A DNA stretch of 34,945 nt from Armatimonadaceae bacterium. Lineage in GTDB: Bacteria > Armatimonadota > Armatimonadia > Armatimonadales > Armatimonadaceae. Below are positions 17,789 through 25,386 of this stretch, piece by piece. The notes under the pieces were generated by a model. That model did not search any database, was not told the origin of the DNA, and saw nothing but the letters and a program-made list of their open reading frames with translations. Within the stretch, counting starts at the first letter, position 1. Each line of letters starts with the position of its first letter. A program made the position numbers and the translations under genes. Where the stretch lies: positions 100,448-135,392 of the forward strand of contig JAUJOK010000003.1 of NCBI GenBank assembly GCA_030447685.1, in the 5' to 3' direction.

Positions 17789-18976
17789 CTGAGCAGAACA
17801 CAAAATCCGGCAGCAAAGGGGACAACGGCGCAGCAGAAACGTGGCGTATTGGCGGCGACCTGCTGCGCGGTTTTGTTCCTGTACGCGGTTTATCTGGGGG
17901 CGCTCAGCGTCCTGCTGCCCTTTATCGCGGCCACCTTCCGACTGGGGCCTGCGGCATCGGGACGCCTGTTCCCCGCGAGCTTTCTCGGATTCGTGGCGGG
18001 TGTCCTTGCGTGCGGCTATCTGTCCGACCGCTGGGGGCGAAAAGCGGTTCTTCTTGGCGGAATCGCGGTTTACGGCGCGGGCCTGTTTCTTTTCGGCAGC
18101 GCGCCGACATTCACCCTGGCGCTGCTCGCATCGGCGCTGATCGGGGTCGGCAGCGGCGCGATGGAGACCGTCGCCAGCGCGCTCGCCTCCGACCTGTTCC
18201 CGGAACGCCGCGCCTTTATCCTCAATGCCACCCAGATCGCCTTCGGCGCGGGAGCCGCTTTCAGCCCGACGCTCGCCCACCGCCTGCTCACGGCGGGCAC
18301 AGACTGGCGCACGCTGTATCTGGGACTGGCCGCCGTTACTGCTCTGCTGTTCGTCGCTCTCGCCGCGCAGCCGGTGGCGCGGGCGCGGCACGGCGCGGAG
18401 GCGCTGGATTTCGCCGTGCTGCGCCGGGTTCTCTGGCAGCCCGCCTTTGTGGCCCTTTGTCTGGCGCAGGCATTGTATGTGGGCGCGGAGGTAGGCTTCT
18501 TTTCCTGGATGCCCACTTACTTCCAGCATCTGCCGCAGGGAGCCGCCTGGAAAGGGATAGTCGTCACCGTGTTCTGGGTCGCGATGACGGGCGGGCGAAT
18601 CGTTTCCGGCGCGCTGGTGGGCCGGGTGGCGCTGGTGCGCTTGATCCTGCTTCTGTCCGTGGCGGCTGCGGTCAGTTCCACGCTGGCGCTGCTGTGGACT
18701 TCGCCGCTCGTCGTGCTGGGCTTTGTCGCCGTTACCGGTCTGTGCTTTTCCGGAATCTTCAGCCTGATACTGGCTGAAGCGGGCGAGCGTTATCCGCAGA
18801 ACGCCGGGACGGTTTTCGGCGGCGTTATCGCCGTCGGCGGGCTGGGCGGCGTGGTTGTTCCCTGGAGCGTCGGCGCGCTGGCGGCGACATCGCTGGGATG
18901 GCAGGGGGCGCTCGGTCTGGTTCCGGTCGCCGCTCTGGGAGTGGGAGCCGTCATGCTCTGGCTGGAGCGGAATTAG
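17789..18976 (+). CDS. MFS transporter
   Basis: Major facilitator superfamily permease, 396 aa from the chosen start, with about 12 hydrophobic helices. The conserved loop after helix 2 reads GYLSDRWGRKAVLLGG, the family signature. No ATG lies near the protein start. I choose CTG at 17789 because GGAAGGA (17774-17780) is 8 bases upstream and the family-like sequence begins soon after. The nearest in-frame ATGs (17603 and 17615) overlap or abut the glmS start and would add an unlikely 58-62 residue leader. It is divergent from glmS. The substrate cannot be predicted. Confidence 0.85.
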   Translation: MSRTQNPAAKGTTAQQKRGVLAATCCAVLFLYAVYLGALSVLLPFIAATFRLGPAASGRLFPASFLGFVAGVLACGYLSDRWGRKAVLLGGIAVYGAGLFLFGSAPTFTLALLASALIGVGSGAMETVASALASDLFPERRAFILNATQIAFGAGAAFSPTLAHRLLTAGTDWRTLYLGLAAVTALLFVALAAQPVARARHGAEALDFAVLRRVLWQPAFVALCLAQALYVGAEVGFFSWMPTYFQHLPQGAAWKGIVVTVFWVAMTGGRIVSGALVGRVALVRLILLLSVAAAVSSTLALLWTSPLVVLGFVAVTGLCFSGIFSLILAEAGERYPQNAGTVFGGVIAVGGLGGVVVPWSVGALAATSLGWQGALGLVPVAALGVGAVMLWLERN

Positions 18977-19006
18977 CCACGACACAGGCGGATATAAACG
19001 TTTGTT

Positions 19007-19015
19007 TGATATACT
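19007..19015 (+). promoter_or_regulatory. Extended -10 promoter of the radical SAM gene
   Basis: TGATATACT fits TGn-TATAnT and lies 42 bases before the ATG at 19058, in an A/T-rich patch after the MFS stop codon. No clear -35 is seen. The gene also lacks a strong ribosome site close to its ATG. Confidence 0.45.
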
Positions 19016-19057
19016 ATTGTCAGAACACGAGGAGCCGCTGCCCACGGACTGAACAAC

Positions 19058-19828
19058 ATGAGTTCCCCTCGCCTAACACAGATTGAAGTGCGCTCGGTTT
19101 TGACGGCGCAGGGACGCTCCAGCAGCATTCCCTGCGACTACACCATCAACCCCTATCGCGGCTGCCTTTTCGGCTGCACCTACTGCTATGCCAGCCGCTT
19201 CGTGTTTGATGACCCGGCGAAGAAGGCGGACTGGGGCCACTGGGTCGAGGTCAAGAAGAACGCGGTGGACGCGCTGATGCGGGAAAGCCATAAGCTCTAT
19301 GGCAAGACGATCTTTTTCTCCTCGGCCACCGACCCGTACCAGCCTATCGAGCTTCGGCTGGGCCTGACCCGCGCGCTTTTAGAAGTGCTGCTTCTCGCGT
19401 TTCCCGCGCGCCTTCACCTCCAGACCCGCTCGCCGCATGTGGTGCGCGACATCGACCTGCTTCAAAAGTTCGGCGACACGCTGGATGTGGGCATCTCCGT
19501 GCCCACCGACAGCGACGTGGTGCGAAAAGCGTTCGAGCCGCGCGCGCCCTCTATCGCGCGGCGCTTAAAGGCGGCTCGTCAGCTTACGGAAGCGGGTATC
19601 AAAACCACGGCGACGGTGGCTCCCCTTCTGCCCGGCACGCCAAAGCGGCTCGCGCGCCTGCTCGCTCCCTGTGTCAACCGGGCCTGGGTGGATGCGATCA
19701 ACTTTTACGAGAAGGAAGAGGCGCTGCGGGAAATCTACGCACAGCATGGCTGGGAGAAGTATCTGCTGCCCGTCCACGAAAACGCGGTGCGCCAGGCGCT
19801 GCGGGAAGCAGGGCTGTCGTCTGACTGA
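19058..19828 (+). CDS. Radical SAM protein, spore photoproduct lyase-like family
   Basis: A 256-aa protein with the cluster motif CLFGCTYC (Cys36, Cys40, Cys43, spacing CX3CX2C) that binds a 4Fe-4S cluster and S-adenosylmethionine. It is preceded by INPYRG, typical of the SPL-like group often annotated as DNA repair photolyase. Other marks are FSSATDPYQP and LQTRSP. The true substrate of this subgroup is not established, and the protein lacks features proving DNA repair. It stands alone, with its own predicted promoter, and converges with serS 18 bases away. Confidence 0.85.
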   Translation: MSSPRLTQIEVRSVLTAQGRSSSIPCDYTINPYRGCLFGCTYCYASRFVFDDPAKKADWGHWVEVKKNAVDALMRESHKLYGKTIFFSSATDPYQPIELRLGLTRALLEVLLLAFPARLHLQTRSPHVVRDIDLLQKFGDTLDVGISVPTDSDVVRKAFEPRAPSIARRLKAARQLTEAGIKTTATVAPLLPGTPKRLARLLAPCVNRAWVDAINFYEKEEALREIYAQHGWEKYLLPVHENAVRQALREAGLSSD

Positions 19829-19837
19829 AAGCCCTGC
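19808..19837. terminator. Hairpin between convergent radical SAM gene and serS
   Basis: gcagggct (19808-19815) pairs perfectly with agccctgc (19830-19837) across a 14-base loop that contains the radical SAM stop codon. No T-run follows on either strand, so its role as terminator is uncertain. Confidence 0.35.
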
Positions 19838-19846
19838 CTTAGCCCG

Positions 19847-21124
19847 CTAACGCTCCAAACGCTCCCGCCCCCCCAGGTACGGACGAAGGCGTTCGGGCAC
19901 CAGCACCGTGCCGTCCTCCTGCTGGTGCGTTTCCAGCAGGGTGGCCAGAAGGCGCGGCAGGGCGACACCGGAGGCGTTCAAGAGGTGCGGAAACTCCGGC
20001 TTCGCGCCCGGTTCACGGCGGAAGCGGATATTACCGCGCCGGGCCTGGAAATCGGTGCAGTTGGATGCCGAAGAGACCTCGAACCACTTGCCGGTGCCGG
20101 GTGCCCAGGTTTCGATGTCGTACTGCATCGCGCCCTGGAACGACATATCGCCCGCCGCTATTTTGATAATGCGGTACGGCAGGCCCAGCGCCTCCAGCAC
20201 CGCGCAGCCCTCACGGGTCATCTCCTCCAGCGCCTCATCTGAGGTTTCGGGGAAGGCGTAGCGGAACAGCTCCACCTTGTCGAACTGATGGATGCGCTGC
20301 AATCCGCGTGTGTCCCGCCCCGCCGCGCCCGCTTCGCGCCGCCAGCAGGGGGTATAGGCGACGTATTTGATGGGCAGCGCGCCCGGCTCCAGTATTTCGT
20401 CGCGGTGGACATTCACAATCGCCGGTTCCGCCGTCGGCACGAAGAACAGGTCGGATTCGCTGTCGTGGTACATTTCCGGCGCGAACTTGACGATATGGCT
20501 GGACGCCGTAATGCTTTCACGGGACAGAACGAAGGGCGGGCTTAACTCGGTGTAGCCGTGCGTCTCCGTATGCAGATCGAGCATGAAGCTGATCAGCGCG
20601 CGCTCCAGCCGCGCCCCCAGGCCGGTGTACAGCACAAAGCCCGCCCCGCTGATCTTGGAGCCGCGCTCGAAATCCACCAGCCCCAGCGATGTGCAGATGT
20701 CCCAGTGCGGCTTCGGCTCAAAGGCGAACGGCTTCGGTTCATAGGAGGCGGGCCGAAGTATGACTGCCGCATCCTCGCCGCCGGGCTGAACGCTTTGCTG
20801 CGGCAGGTTTGGCAGCTTCAGGAGTAGCGTTTCCTGCGCGGCATCGCTTTCCCGAACCCCGTCCTCGCGCTCCCGGATGGCGGCCTTTATCTCGGTCGAG
20901 CGGGCAAGCAGCGCGCTCGCATCTCCGCCGGACTTTTTGGTTTGCGCGATCTGCGGTCCCAGGCGGTTCTGCTCGGCCTTCAGGTTTTCCAGTTCCGTCA
21001 GCCGCGCGCGCCGCTCCTCGTCCATGCGAAGCAGTTCGTCAACGACCGCACCGTTTTCGCCGCGCTTTTCCAGTCCGGCGCGCACCTTCTCCGGTTCCGC
21101 GCGAATCAGTCGAATATCCAGCAT
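19847..21124 (-). CDS. serS: Seryl-tRNA synthetase
   Basis: A 425-aa class II synthetase charging tRNA-Ser. The N-terminal 100 residues form the expected long antiparallel coiled-coil arm (EKVRAGLEKRG; TEIKAAIRERED) that grips the tRNA. Motif 2 is seen at CWRREAGAAGRDTRGLQR with HQFDKVE, and motif 3 near the end at LNASGVALPRLLATLLE with EDGTVLVPE. Length is normal and the frame is intact, unlike several neighbours. The predicted promoter places the transcript start at or next to the ATG. No T-box sequence is present upstream. Confidence 0.96.
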   Translation of the reverse strand: MLDIRLIRAEPEKVRAGLEKRGENGAVVDELLRMDEERRARLTELENLKAEQNRLGPQIAQTKKSGGDASALLARSTEIKAAIREREDGVRESDAAQETLLLKLPNLPQQSVQPGGEDAAVILRPASYEPKPFAFEPKPHWDICTSLGLVDFERGSKISGAGFVLYTGLGARLERALISFMLDLHTETHGYTELSPPFVLSRESITASSHIVKFAPEMYHDSESDLFFVPTAEPAIVNVHRDEILEPGALPIKYVAYTPCWRREAGAAGRDTRGLQRIHQFDKVELFRYAFPETSDEALEEMTREGCAVLEALGLPYRIIKIAAGDMSFQGAMQYDIETWAPGTGKWFEVSSASNCTDFQARRGNIRFRREPGAKPEFPHLLNASGVALPRLLATLLETHQQEDGTVLVPERLRPYLGGRERLER

Positions 21125-21130
21125 ACGGCC

Positions 21131-21159
21131 ATGGTAGCATAAGGGCGGGGGAGCGTCAA
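21131..21159 (-). promoter_or_regulatory. serS promoter (leaderless)
   Basis: On the minus strand TTGACG (plus-strand cgtcaa 21154-21159) and TACCAT (atggta 21131-21136) are 17 bases apart. The -10 ends 6 bases before the serS ATG, implying a leaderless or almost leaderless mRNA. The -35 with flanks, cTTGACGctccc, is repeated before the oxidoreductase gene at 22337. Confidence 0.55.
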
Positions 21160-21313
21160 GACGAAAAGCCCCGTCCCTAAAGGAACGGGCTGTTTAGAGC
21201 AGAAAAGCCCCATAAATGGGGCTATCGTAATTCCCATCTGTCTCCAGCCCCGTTCACGGGGCTTCTCCCCATGAAGCAGCCCGTTTCTTTAGGGACGGGG
21301 GAGCGTCAAGACG
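21146..21313. repeat. Structured element flanked by an 18-bp direct repeat
   Basis: The 18-bp sequence at 21146-21163 (cgggggagcgtcaagacg) recurs exactly at 21296-21313. Between the copies, 24-base arms at 21169-21192 and 21277-21300 are inverted repeats with one mismatch. They enclose two smaller hairpins with agcccc and ggggct stems (about 21206-21223 and 21246-21263). The right direct repeat overlaps the stop codon of the oxidoreductase gene; the left carries the serS -35. The arrangement looks like insertion of a palindromic element with duplication of its target, or a structured 3' end of the upstream transcript. Confidence 0.65.
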
Positions 21314-22337
21314 GGGTGGACGCGCTGGTCGCCTGACCCGTTTCCGCCGACCGGTAGCAGGCAAGCATGGCGGCCACCGTTTTCAGATAGTCGCGTCCCT
21401 CGGACTCGGCAATCTGTCCGGAGCGCAGGCAGGCGATAAGATGCTCCTGCGTGGCGCGTACGCTGTCCCCTTTGTAGCCTTCGTCGGTGCTGGCAAACGG
21501 GTGCGGAGCTTCTTCCTTGCCGTACTCGGTCAGCCACAGGCGGCCATCCGGCGACAGCCGAACCATGCCCCGCTCGCCCTCGACACTCAGGCTGCCCAGC
21601 GCCACCCCATGCGGAACCGGGCCGCTGAGGCGGTTGCCGTCAATCAGGCCGTGGACGCCGCTTTCGAACAGGAGTTGTACCAGAGCGTAGTCCTCGCCGC
21701 GTATCGCCGGGTTGATGCGCCGCATCTGACAGTAGACGGTGTCTATCTCCCCGGCCAGATAGCGGCAGGTATCCAGCAGATGCACCCCCATCTCGTAAAT
21801 CAGAAGGCGCTCCATCTCCCGAAAATACGGCTGTACCCGGTACGGCTCCGCGCCGCGCCCGTCCCCGGTACGCATCGTAAATCCCAGATGAAACAGATCG
21901 CCCAGCGCCCCCGTGTCCAGCAGCCGCTTTATCTCACGGTACCAGGGCTGCCAGCGCCAGTTCTCGTGGATAAACAGGCGCACGCCCGCCGCATCGCAGG
22001 CATCCACCATCGCGACGCACTCTTCCCAGGTCGGGGCCATCGGCTTCTGGCAGATAACGTGCGCCCCCTGCCCCGCCGCCTGGGTCGTCAGCGCCACATG
22101 GGAACCGGGCCGTGTGGCGATGTCCACGAAATCCGGCTTTTCCCTTTCCAGCAGCGTTTCGGCATCTGCGTAGACGCCCGGTATCCCCCACTTATCCGCG
22201 AACTCCTGCGCCCTTCCCGGCTCCGCATCCGCCACGGCGGCGATACGAACGCCGTCGATCCGGTTCCACGCCTCCGCCTGAAACCCCGCGAAATACCCCG
22301 CTCCGATTATCGCCCCTTTTAGCTCCTGTTCCGGCAT
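21306..22337 (-). CDS. Gfo/Idh/MocA family oxidoreductase 1
   Basis: An NAD(P)-dependent sugar or cyclitol dehydrogenase-type protein of 343 aa from the chosen ATG. That start has a good ribosome site (agaaagggaag on the minus strand) and leads directly into ELKGAIIGAGYFAGF, the nucleotide-binding turn. An upstream in-frame ATG at 22391 would add 18 untypical residues. The family's EKP signature is replaced by QKP in CQKPMAP; the later HENWRWQPWYREI and GVHLLDTCRY regions form the substrate domain. The substrate is unknown. A second family member lies divergently 367 bases away. Confidence 0.88.
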   Translation of the reverse strand: MPEQELKGAIIGAGYFAGFQAEAWNRIDGVRIAAVADAEPGRAQEFADKWGIPGVYADAETLLEREKPDFVDIATRPGSHVALTTQAAGQGAHVICQKPMAPTWEECVAMVDACDAAGVRLFIHENWRWQPWYREIKRLLDTGALGDLFHLGFTMRTGDGRGAEPYRVQPYFREMERLLIYEMGVHLLDTCRYLAGEIDTVYCQMRRINPAIRGEDYALVQLLFESGVHGLIDGNRLSGPVPHGVALGSLSVEGERGMVRLSPDGRLWLTEYGKEEAPHPFASTDEGYKGDSVRATQEHLIACLRSGQIAESEGRDYLKTVAAMLACYRSAETGQATSASTPS

Positions 22338-22381
22338 GATTTCTTCCCTTTCTGAAATTGCCGATCCCCCCGGTTGGAGCG

Positions 22382-22410
22382 ATGTTAGCACAGCGATTAG
22401 GGAGCGTCAA
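22382..22410 (-). promoter_or_regulatory. Promoter of oxidoreductase 1
   Basis: On the minus strand TTGACG (plus-strand cgtcaa 22405-22410) is followed after 17 bases by TAACAT (atgtta 22382-22387), 44 bases before the ATG. It shares cTTGACGctccc with the serS promoter. Confidence 0.6.
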
Positions 22411-22446
22411 GATAGAAGTTTCCGAAAACGTGATTTCATAAAATCC

Positions 22447-22605
22447 CGCCGGTCCAAAACCGGCGTCTATATGGCCTTCCGCCAAGCACCCTCCGGGTGC
22501 AGGACCAGGAATTGTGTCGGCTACAGCCCGTTTTTCGCCCGGAGGGCGGTTGGCCGCAGGCGACGCTCGCCCCGCAGGCCGCACAGACGGGGGTTTCAAC
22601 CCACG
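22447..22605. repeat. Cluster of small hairpins between the divergent oxidoreductases
   Basis: This non-coding stretch contains at least five short stem-loops in 160 bases. They are cgccggt/accggcg (22447-22465), gcaccc/gggtgc (22486-22500), cgccc/gggcg (22536-22548), ggcga/tcgcc (22559-22571) and gggtt/aaccc (around 22590-22602). I see no open frame, tRNA shape or repeated spacer pattern. It could be a degraded mobile palindrome array or a structured RNA. Confidence 0.45.
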
Positions 22606-22625
22606 GGCCTATGAGAAAGCCGTCG

Positions 22626-22655
22626 TTGACAGTGCGCGCGGCTTTCCCTTATACT
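22626..22655 (+). promoter_or_regulatory. Promoter of oxidoreductase 2 operon
   Basis: A perfect TTGACA (22626-22631) and TATACT (22650-22655) are separated by 18 bases. The ATG at 22705 follows with GAGGGA just upstream. This is the strongest consensus promoter in the window. Confidence 0.8.
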
Positions 22656-22704
22656 GAACCGTTCGGCGGCGCGACCGGCACGGTGCGCCTGGAAGAGGGA
22701 ACGA

Positions 22705-23721
22705 ATGGCGGACAAAACCTATAAGATAGCCGTAGCCGGGCTGGTGCATGGGCATATCGGCGGCCTGCTGAATAACTGGAAGAAGTTCGAGCGCGCCGAG
22801 ATCGTCGCCGTCGCCGAGCCGGACGAGGCGCTGGCACGCTCCGCGCAGGAGCGGTACGGCATAGCGACTCACTATGCCGACTGGCAGGAGATGCTGACAA
22901 ACGAGGAGTTCGACATCCTTCAAATTGGCGCGGACAACCGGGCAAAGACCGACATGATCGTCGCGGCGGCGCAGGCGGGCAAGGCGGTGACGGTAGAAAA
23001 GCCGCTGGCCGTCAACCTGGCTGCTGCCGCGCGCGTGCGCGATGCCGTGCGCGCGGCAGGAACGCCCTTCCTGACCAACTGGCCGACCGCCTGGCAGCGC
23101 GGCAGGCGCACGCTCATGCGTCTGGCGAAGGACGGCGCGGTCGGCGACATCTGGCAGGTCAAAGAGCGGCAGGGGCATGGTGGGCCGCGCGAGATCGGCT
23201 GCGGGCCGGAGTTCTGGGGCTGGCTCTATGATGCGGACAAGAACGGCGGCGGCGCGGGCGCGGACTTCTGCGGCTACGGGGCGGTTCTGAGTGCGCATCT
23301 GCTGGGCCGCCCGGAATCGGTGTGGGGAACGGCGGGCAATCTGACAAAAGACTACGAGATCAGCGACGACAACGCGGTTTTTGTCGCGCGCTATCCGAAA
23401 GCGATGGCGATTCTGGAAGGAACCTGGTCACAGCAGGGCGGCGACGGCGTCGGCTATCCGCTGGTCTACGGCACGACCGGCACGCTGTCACAGGCGGGGC
23501 AGCAGGTGCGCCTGGACCGGGGCAAAGGCAGCGTCGAGATGATCGACCTGGACCCGCTGCCCGAAGGCTTGACCAACCACGCCGAATACTTTGTCCACTG
23601 CATCGAAACCGGTACGGAGCCGGAAGGCATCCTGAACCTGGAAACGTGTTATATCGCCCAGGAGATAGTCGAGGCGGGTTATAACGCGGCCCGTTCCGGC
23701 GAAGCCGTAAGGCTGTCCTGA
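22705..23721 (+). CDS. Gfo/Idh/MocA family oxidoreductase 2
   Basis: A 338-aa dehydrogenase-type protein. The N-terminal Rossmann unit begins KIAVAGLVHGHIGG, a variant of GxGxxG in which His replaces a glycine. The EKP signature is intact in VEKPLAVN, near residue 98. The C-terminal substrate domain includes GAGADFCGYGAVLSAHLLGR and YFVHCIETGTEPEG. The dioxygenase-like gene starts 2 bases after its stop, so the two are co-transcribed and perhaps act on the same compound. The substrate is not predictable from sequence. Confidence 0.9.
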   Translation: MADKTYKIAVAGLVHGHIGGLLNNWKKFERAEIVAVAEPDEALARSAQERYGIATHYADWQEMLTNEEFDILQIGADNRAKTDMIVAAAQAGKAVTVEKPLAVNLAAAARVRDAVRAAGTPFLTNWPTAWQRGRRTLMRLAKDGAVGDIWQVKERQGHGGPREIGCGPEFWGWLYDADKNGGGAGADFCGYGAVLSAHLLGRPESVWGTAGNLTKDYEISDDNAVFVARYPKAMAILEGTWSQQGGDGVGYPLVYGTTGTLSQAGQQVRLDRGKGSVEMIDLDPLPEGLTNHAEYFVHCIETGTEPEGILNLETCYIAQEIVEAGYNAARSGEAVRLS

Positions 23722-23723
23722 CC

Positions 23724-24546
23724 GTGCCGCTGGTTTTCGGCGCTATCGCACCCCACGGCAGCGAAGTGATTCCCGAACTCGCCGCGCCCCATCCGCGCCG
23801 CATGGCCCGCACCCGCGCGGCGATGCAGGAACTGGGAGGCCGCTGCGCCCTTACGCGCCCGGAAACACTGGTGGTGCTGACGCCGCACGGACTGCTGGTG
23901 CAGGGGGCGGTCAGTCTGGGGGAGACGAAGACGGCGGCAGGCGTTCTGGGCGAGCGTCCCCCGGCGCGCATCTCCGCCGCCTTTGAAACCGATCTCGACC
24001 TTGCCGAGCGCATCATCGAGCAGGCGGCAGGGCAGAACGTACCGATTGCCCGGCTTGTCAGCGAGGAAAAGGACGCCCCGCTGCCGCTCGACTGGGGTGC
24101 GCTCGTCCCGCTCTGGTTCCTGGCCCACCCGATGACGCCGCGCCCGAAGGTCGTCGTGCTTACCCCCGACCGGGGGCTGCCCCGCGAGACGCTGGTGCGC
24201 TGCGGTGTCGCCATCGCCCGCGCCGCTGCCGATTCGGAACGTCGCATCGCGCTCATCGCCTCGTGCGATCAGGGGACACGCGCACGATCCGCACGGCCCT
24301 TACGGCTACGACCCCGCCGCAAAAGAGCACGACGAGGCCATGTGCCGCGCCGTCGCCGAGGACGACCTGCCGCGCTCCCTGGACTGGCCCAACGACTTTC
24401 TCGAAGCCGCCAAAGTGGACGCCTATTGGCAGACTATTATGCTGATGGGCGCGCTCGGCCATACCCCAATGACCCCGGACCTGATTTCCTACGAGGCACC
24501 TACTTATTTCGGTATGCTGGTGGCGTCCTACGCGCCTCATCCGTAG
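23724..24546 (+). CDS. LigB-type class III extradiol dioxygenase-like protein (one frameshift in sequence)
   Basis: About 273 aa when repaired, starting at GTG. Likely metal ligands are His11 in IAPHGSE and His55 in LTPHG; conserved CDQGHAHDPHGPYGYDPAA follows. The fold includes ring-cleaving dioxygenases and the MEMO/AmmeMemoRadiSam B proteins, so ring cleavage is only one option. The frame breaks near 24273, where cagggg should read caggg; dropping one G gives 822 nt and an unbroken protein ending ASYAPHP. It is the second gene of the oxidoreductase 2 operon. Confidence 0.75.
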
Positions 24547-24597
24547 AGGAACTGCCTGCTGTATCCCACTGCGCTAATTTCCCCCACGCGCTTCTGC

Positions 24598-24631
24598 TAA
24601 TTTAGCTAAAAAGGCTAAATTAAAGTATAAT
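24598..24631 (+). promoter_or_regulatory. Toxin-antitoxin promoter with palindromic operator
   Basis: taatttagc (24598-24606) and gctaaatta (24614-24622) form a perfect 9-bp inverted repeat with a 7-base spacer. A consensus TATAAT follows at 24626-24631. More gctaa copies lie upstream (24583 and 24596) and near 24737. The palindrome occupies the -35/spacer area, as expected for autorepression by the antitoxin. A leader of about 120 bases separates it from the antitoxin ATG and holds no gene that I can see. Confidence 0.7.
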
Positions 24632-24756
24632 GGCAGTAGGACATGCGCTAATCAGTCCTCCACCAAGGGGGCATCCCAACACGTCTGTCGAGCGTGCCCT
24701 GTGAATCAGGAAGGGATAAGGAACGAAAAGAATAGGCTAAGGATAGGAAACGAACA

Positions 24757-24996
24757 ATGGCAAACGCAAACGCAACGGACGTAAAGAACCGTTTCGGCGA
24801 GTTCATGGAGAAGGCGCAGCGCGAGCCGGTTACGGTAGAGAAAACCGGTCGAAGCTATGCGGTGCTTATCAGCTTTGAAGAATATGAGCGGCTGACCGCG
24901 CTTGAGGACGCTTATTGGGGCGCACTGGCTACCCGGGCAGAGGCAAGTGGCTACGCCAGTCCTGAGGAAGTTGAGGAACTGCTGAAGAAGCTGTAA
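24757..24996 (+). CDS. Phd/YefM-type antitoxin
   Basis: A 79-aa DNA-binding antitoxin. The N-terminal part, NATDVKNRFGEFMEKAQ, then PVTVEKTGRSYAVLISFEEYERL, is the Phd/YefM fold that binds operator DNA. The acidic C-terminus, SPEEVEELLKKL, would wrap the toxin. The ribosome site AGGA lies upstream. The toxin gene follows after 44 bases, longer than the usual overlap or near-overlap in such pairs. Confidence 0.88.
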   Translation: MANANATDVKNRFGEFMEKAQREPVTVEKTGRSYAVLISFEEYERLTALEDAYWGALATRAEASGYASPEEVEELLKKL

Positions 24997-25040
24997 GCTG
25001 CCCGCGCCGTCCATGCCCCCGCTGAAACGCGGGAGAGGGT

Positions 25041-25310
25041 ATGAAGAAGTTAGCTATAACTCGTGACGCTTTCGGGTTCCTGGGTGGCCTGGAAGCAAAG
25101 CAGTACCGGCAGGTGGGGCAGAAGATGCTCGCCCTGCTGGTCGATTCTCAGCCCAACGATGCCAGCAAGCTTAAAGGTTACGATCAGTATTACCGCGTCG
25201 ATTCCGGCGAGTACCGCATTGTGTACCGATTCGATGACGACACGGTTTTCATCGTCGTTATCGCTAAAAGAAACGATGACAAAGCGTGCAAGGCGCTGGC
25301 GCGCAAATAA
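25041..25310 (+). CDS. RelE/ParE-superfamily toxin
   Basis: An 89-aa basic protein with the RelE pattern: helix QYRQVGQKMLALL, then KLKGYDQYYRVDSGEYRIVYRF and VFIVVIAKRNDDKAC. RelE members cleave mRNA at the ribosome, while ParE members poison gyrase; the YRVDSGEYRIVY stretch fits the RelE/YoeB-like side better. The ribosome site gggagaggg directly precedes the ATG and lies next to a small stem (cccgc with gcggg, about 25019-25034), which might lower toxin translation. Confidence 0.87.
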   Translation: MKKLAITRDAFGFLGGLEAKQYRQVGQKMLALLVDSQPNDASKLKGYDQYYRVDSGEYRIVYRFDDDTVFIVVIAKRNDDKACKALARK

Positions 25311-25325
25311 GCGCAGATTCCAGGG

Positions 25326-25357
25326 GCCTCGGAATGAATCCGAGGCTCTCTGATTTT
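25326..25357 (+). terminator. Likely terminator of the toxin-antitoxin operon
   Basis: gcctcgga (25326-25333) pairs with tccgaggc (25339-25346) across a 5-base loop, followed by tctctgatttt. The T tract is interrupted, so strength is uncertain. It also lies before the end of the converging sugar-nucleotide gene. Confidence 0.55.
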
Positions 25358-25386
25358 CCGGGTGTGGTGCGTGTCATCAGGATAGG

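Noticed and set aside
21125..21305. T-box riboswitch before serS
   Set aside because: The conserved T-box sequence (AGGGTGGNACCGCG) is absent, and the promoter appears to lie downstream of the hairpins, next to the ATG.
21146..22605. CRISPR array
   Set aside because: Repeats are too few and irregular, with no evenly sized spacers and no cas genes.
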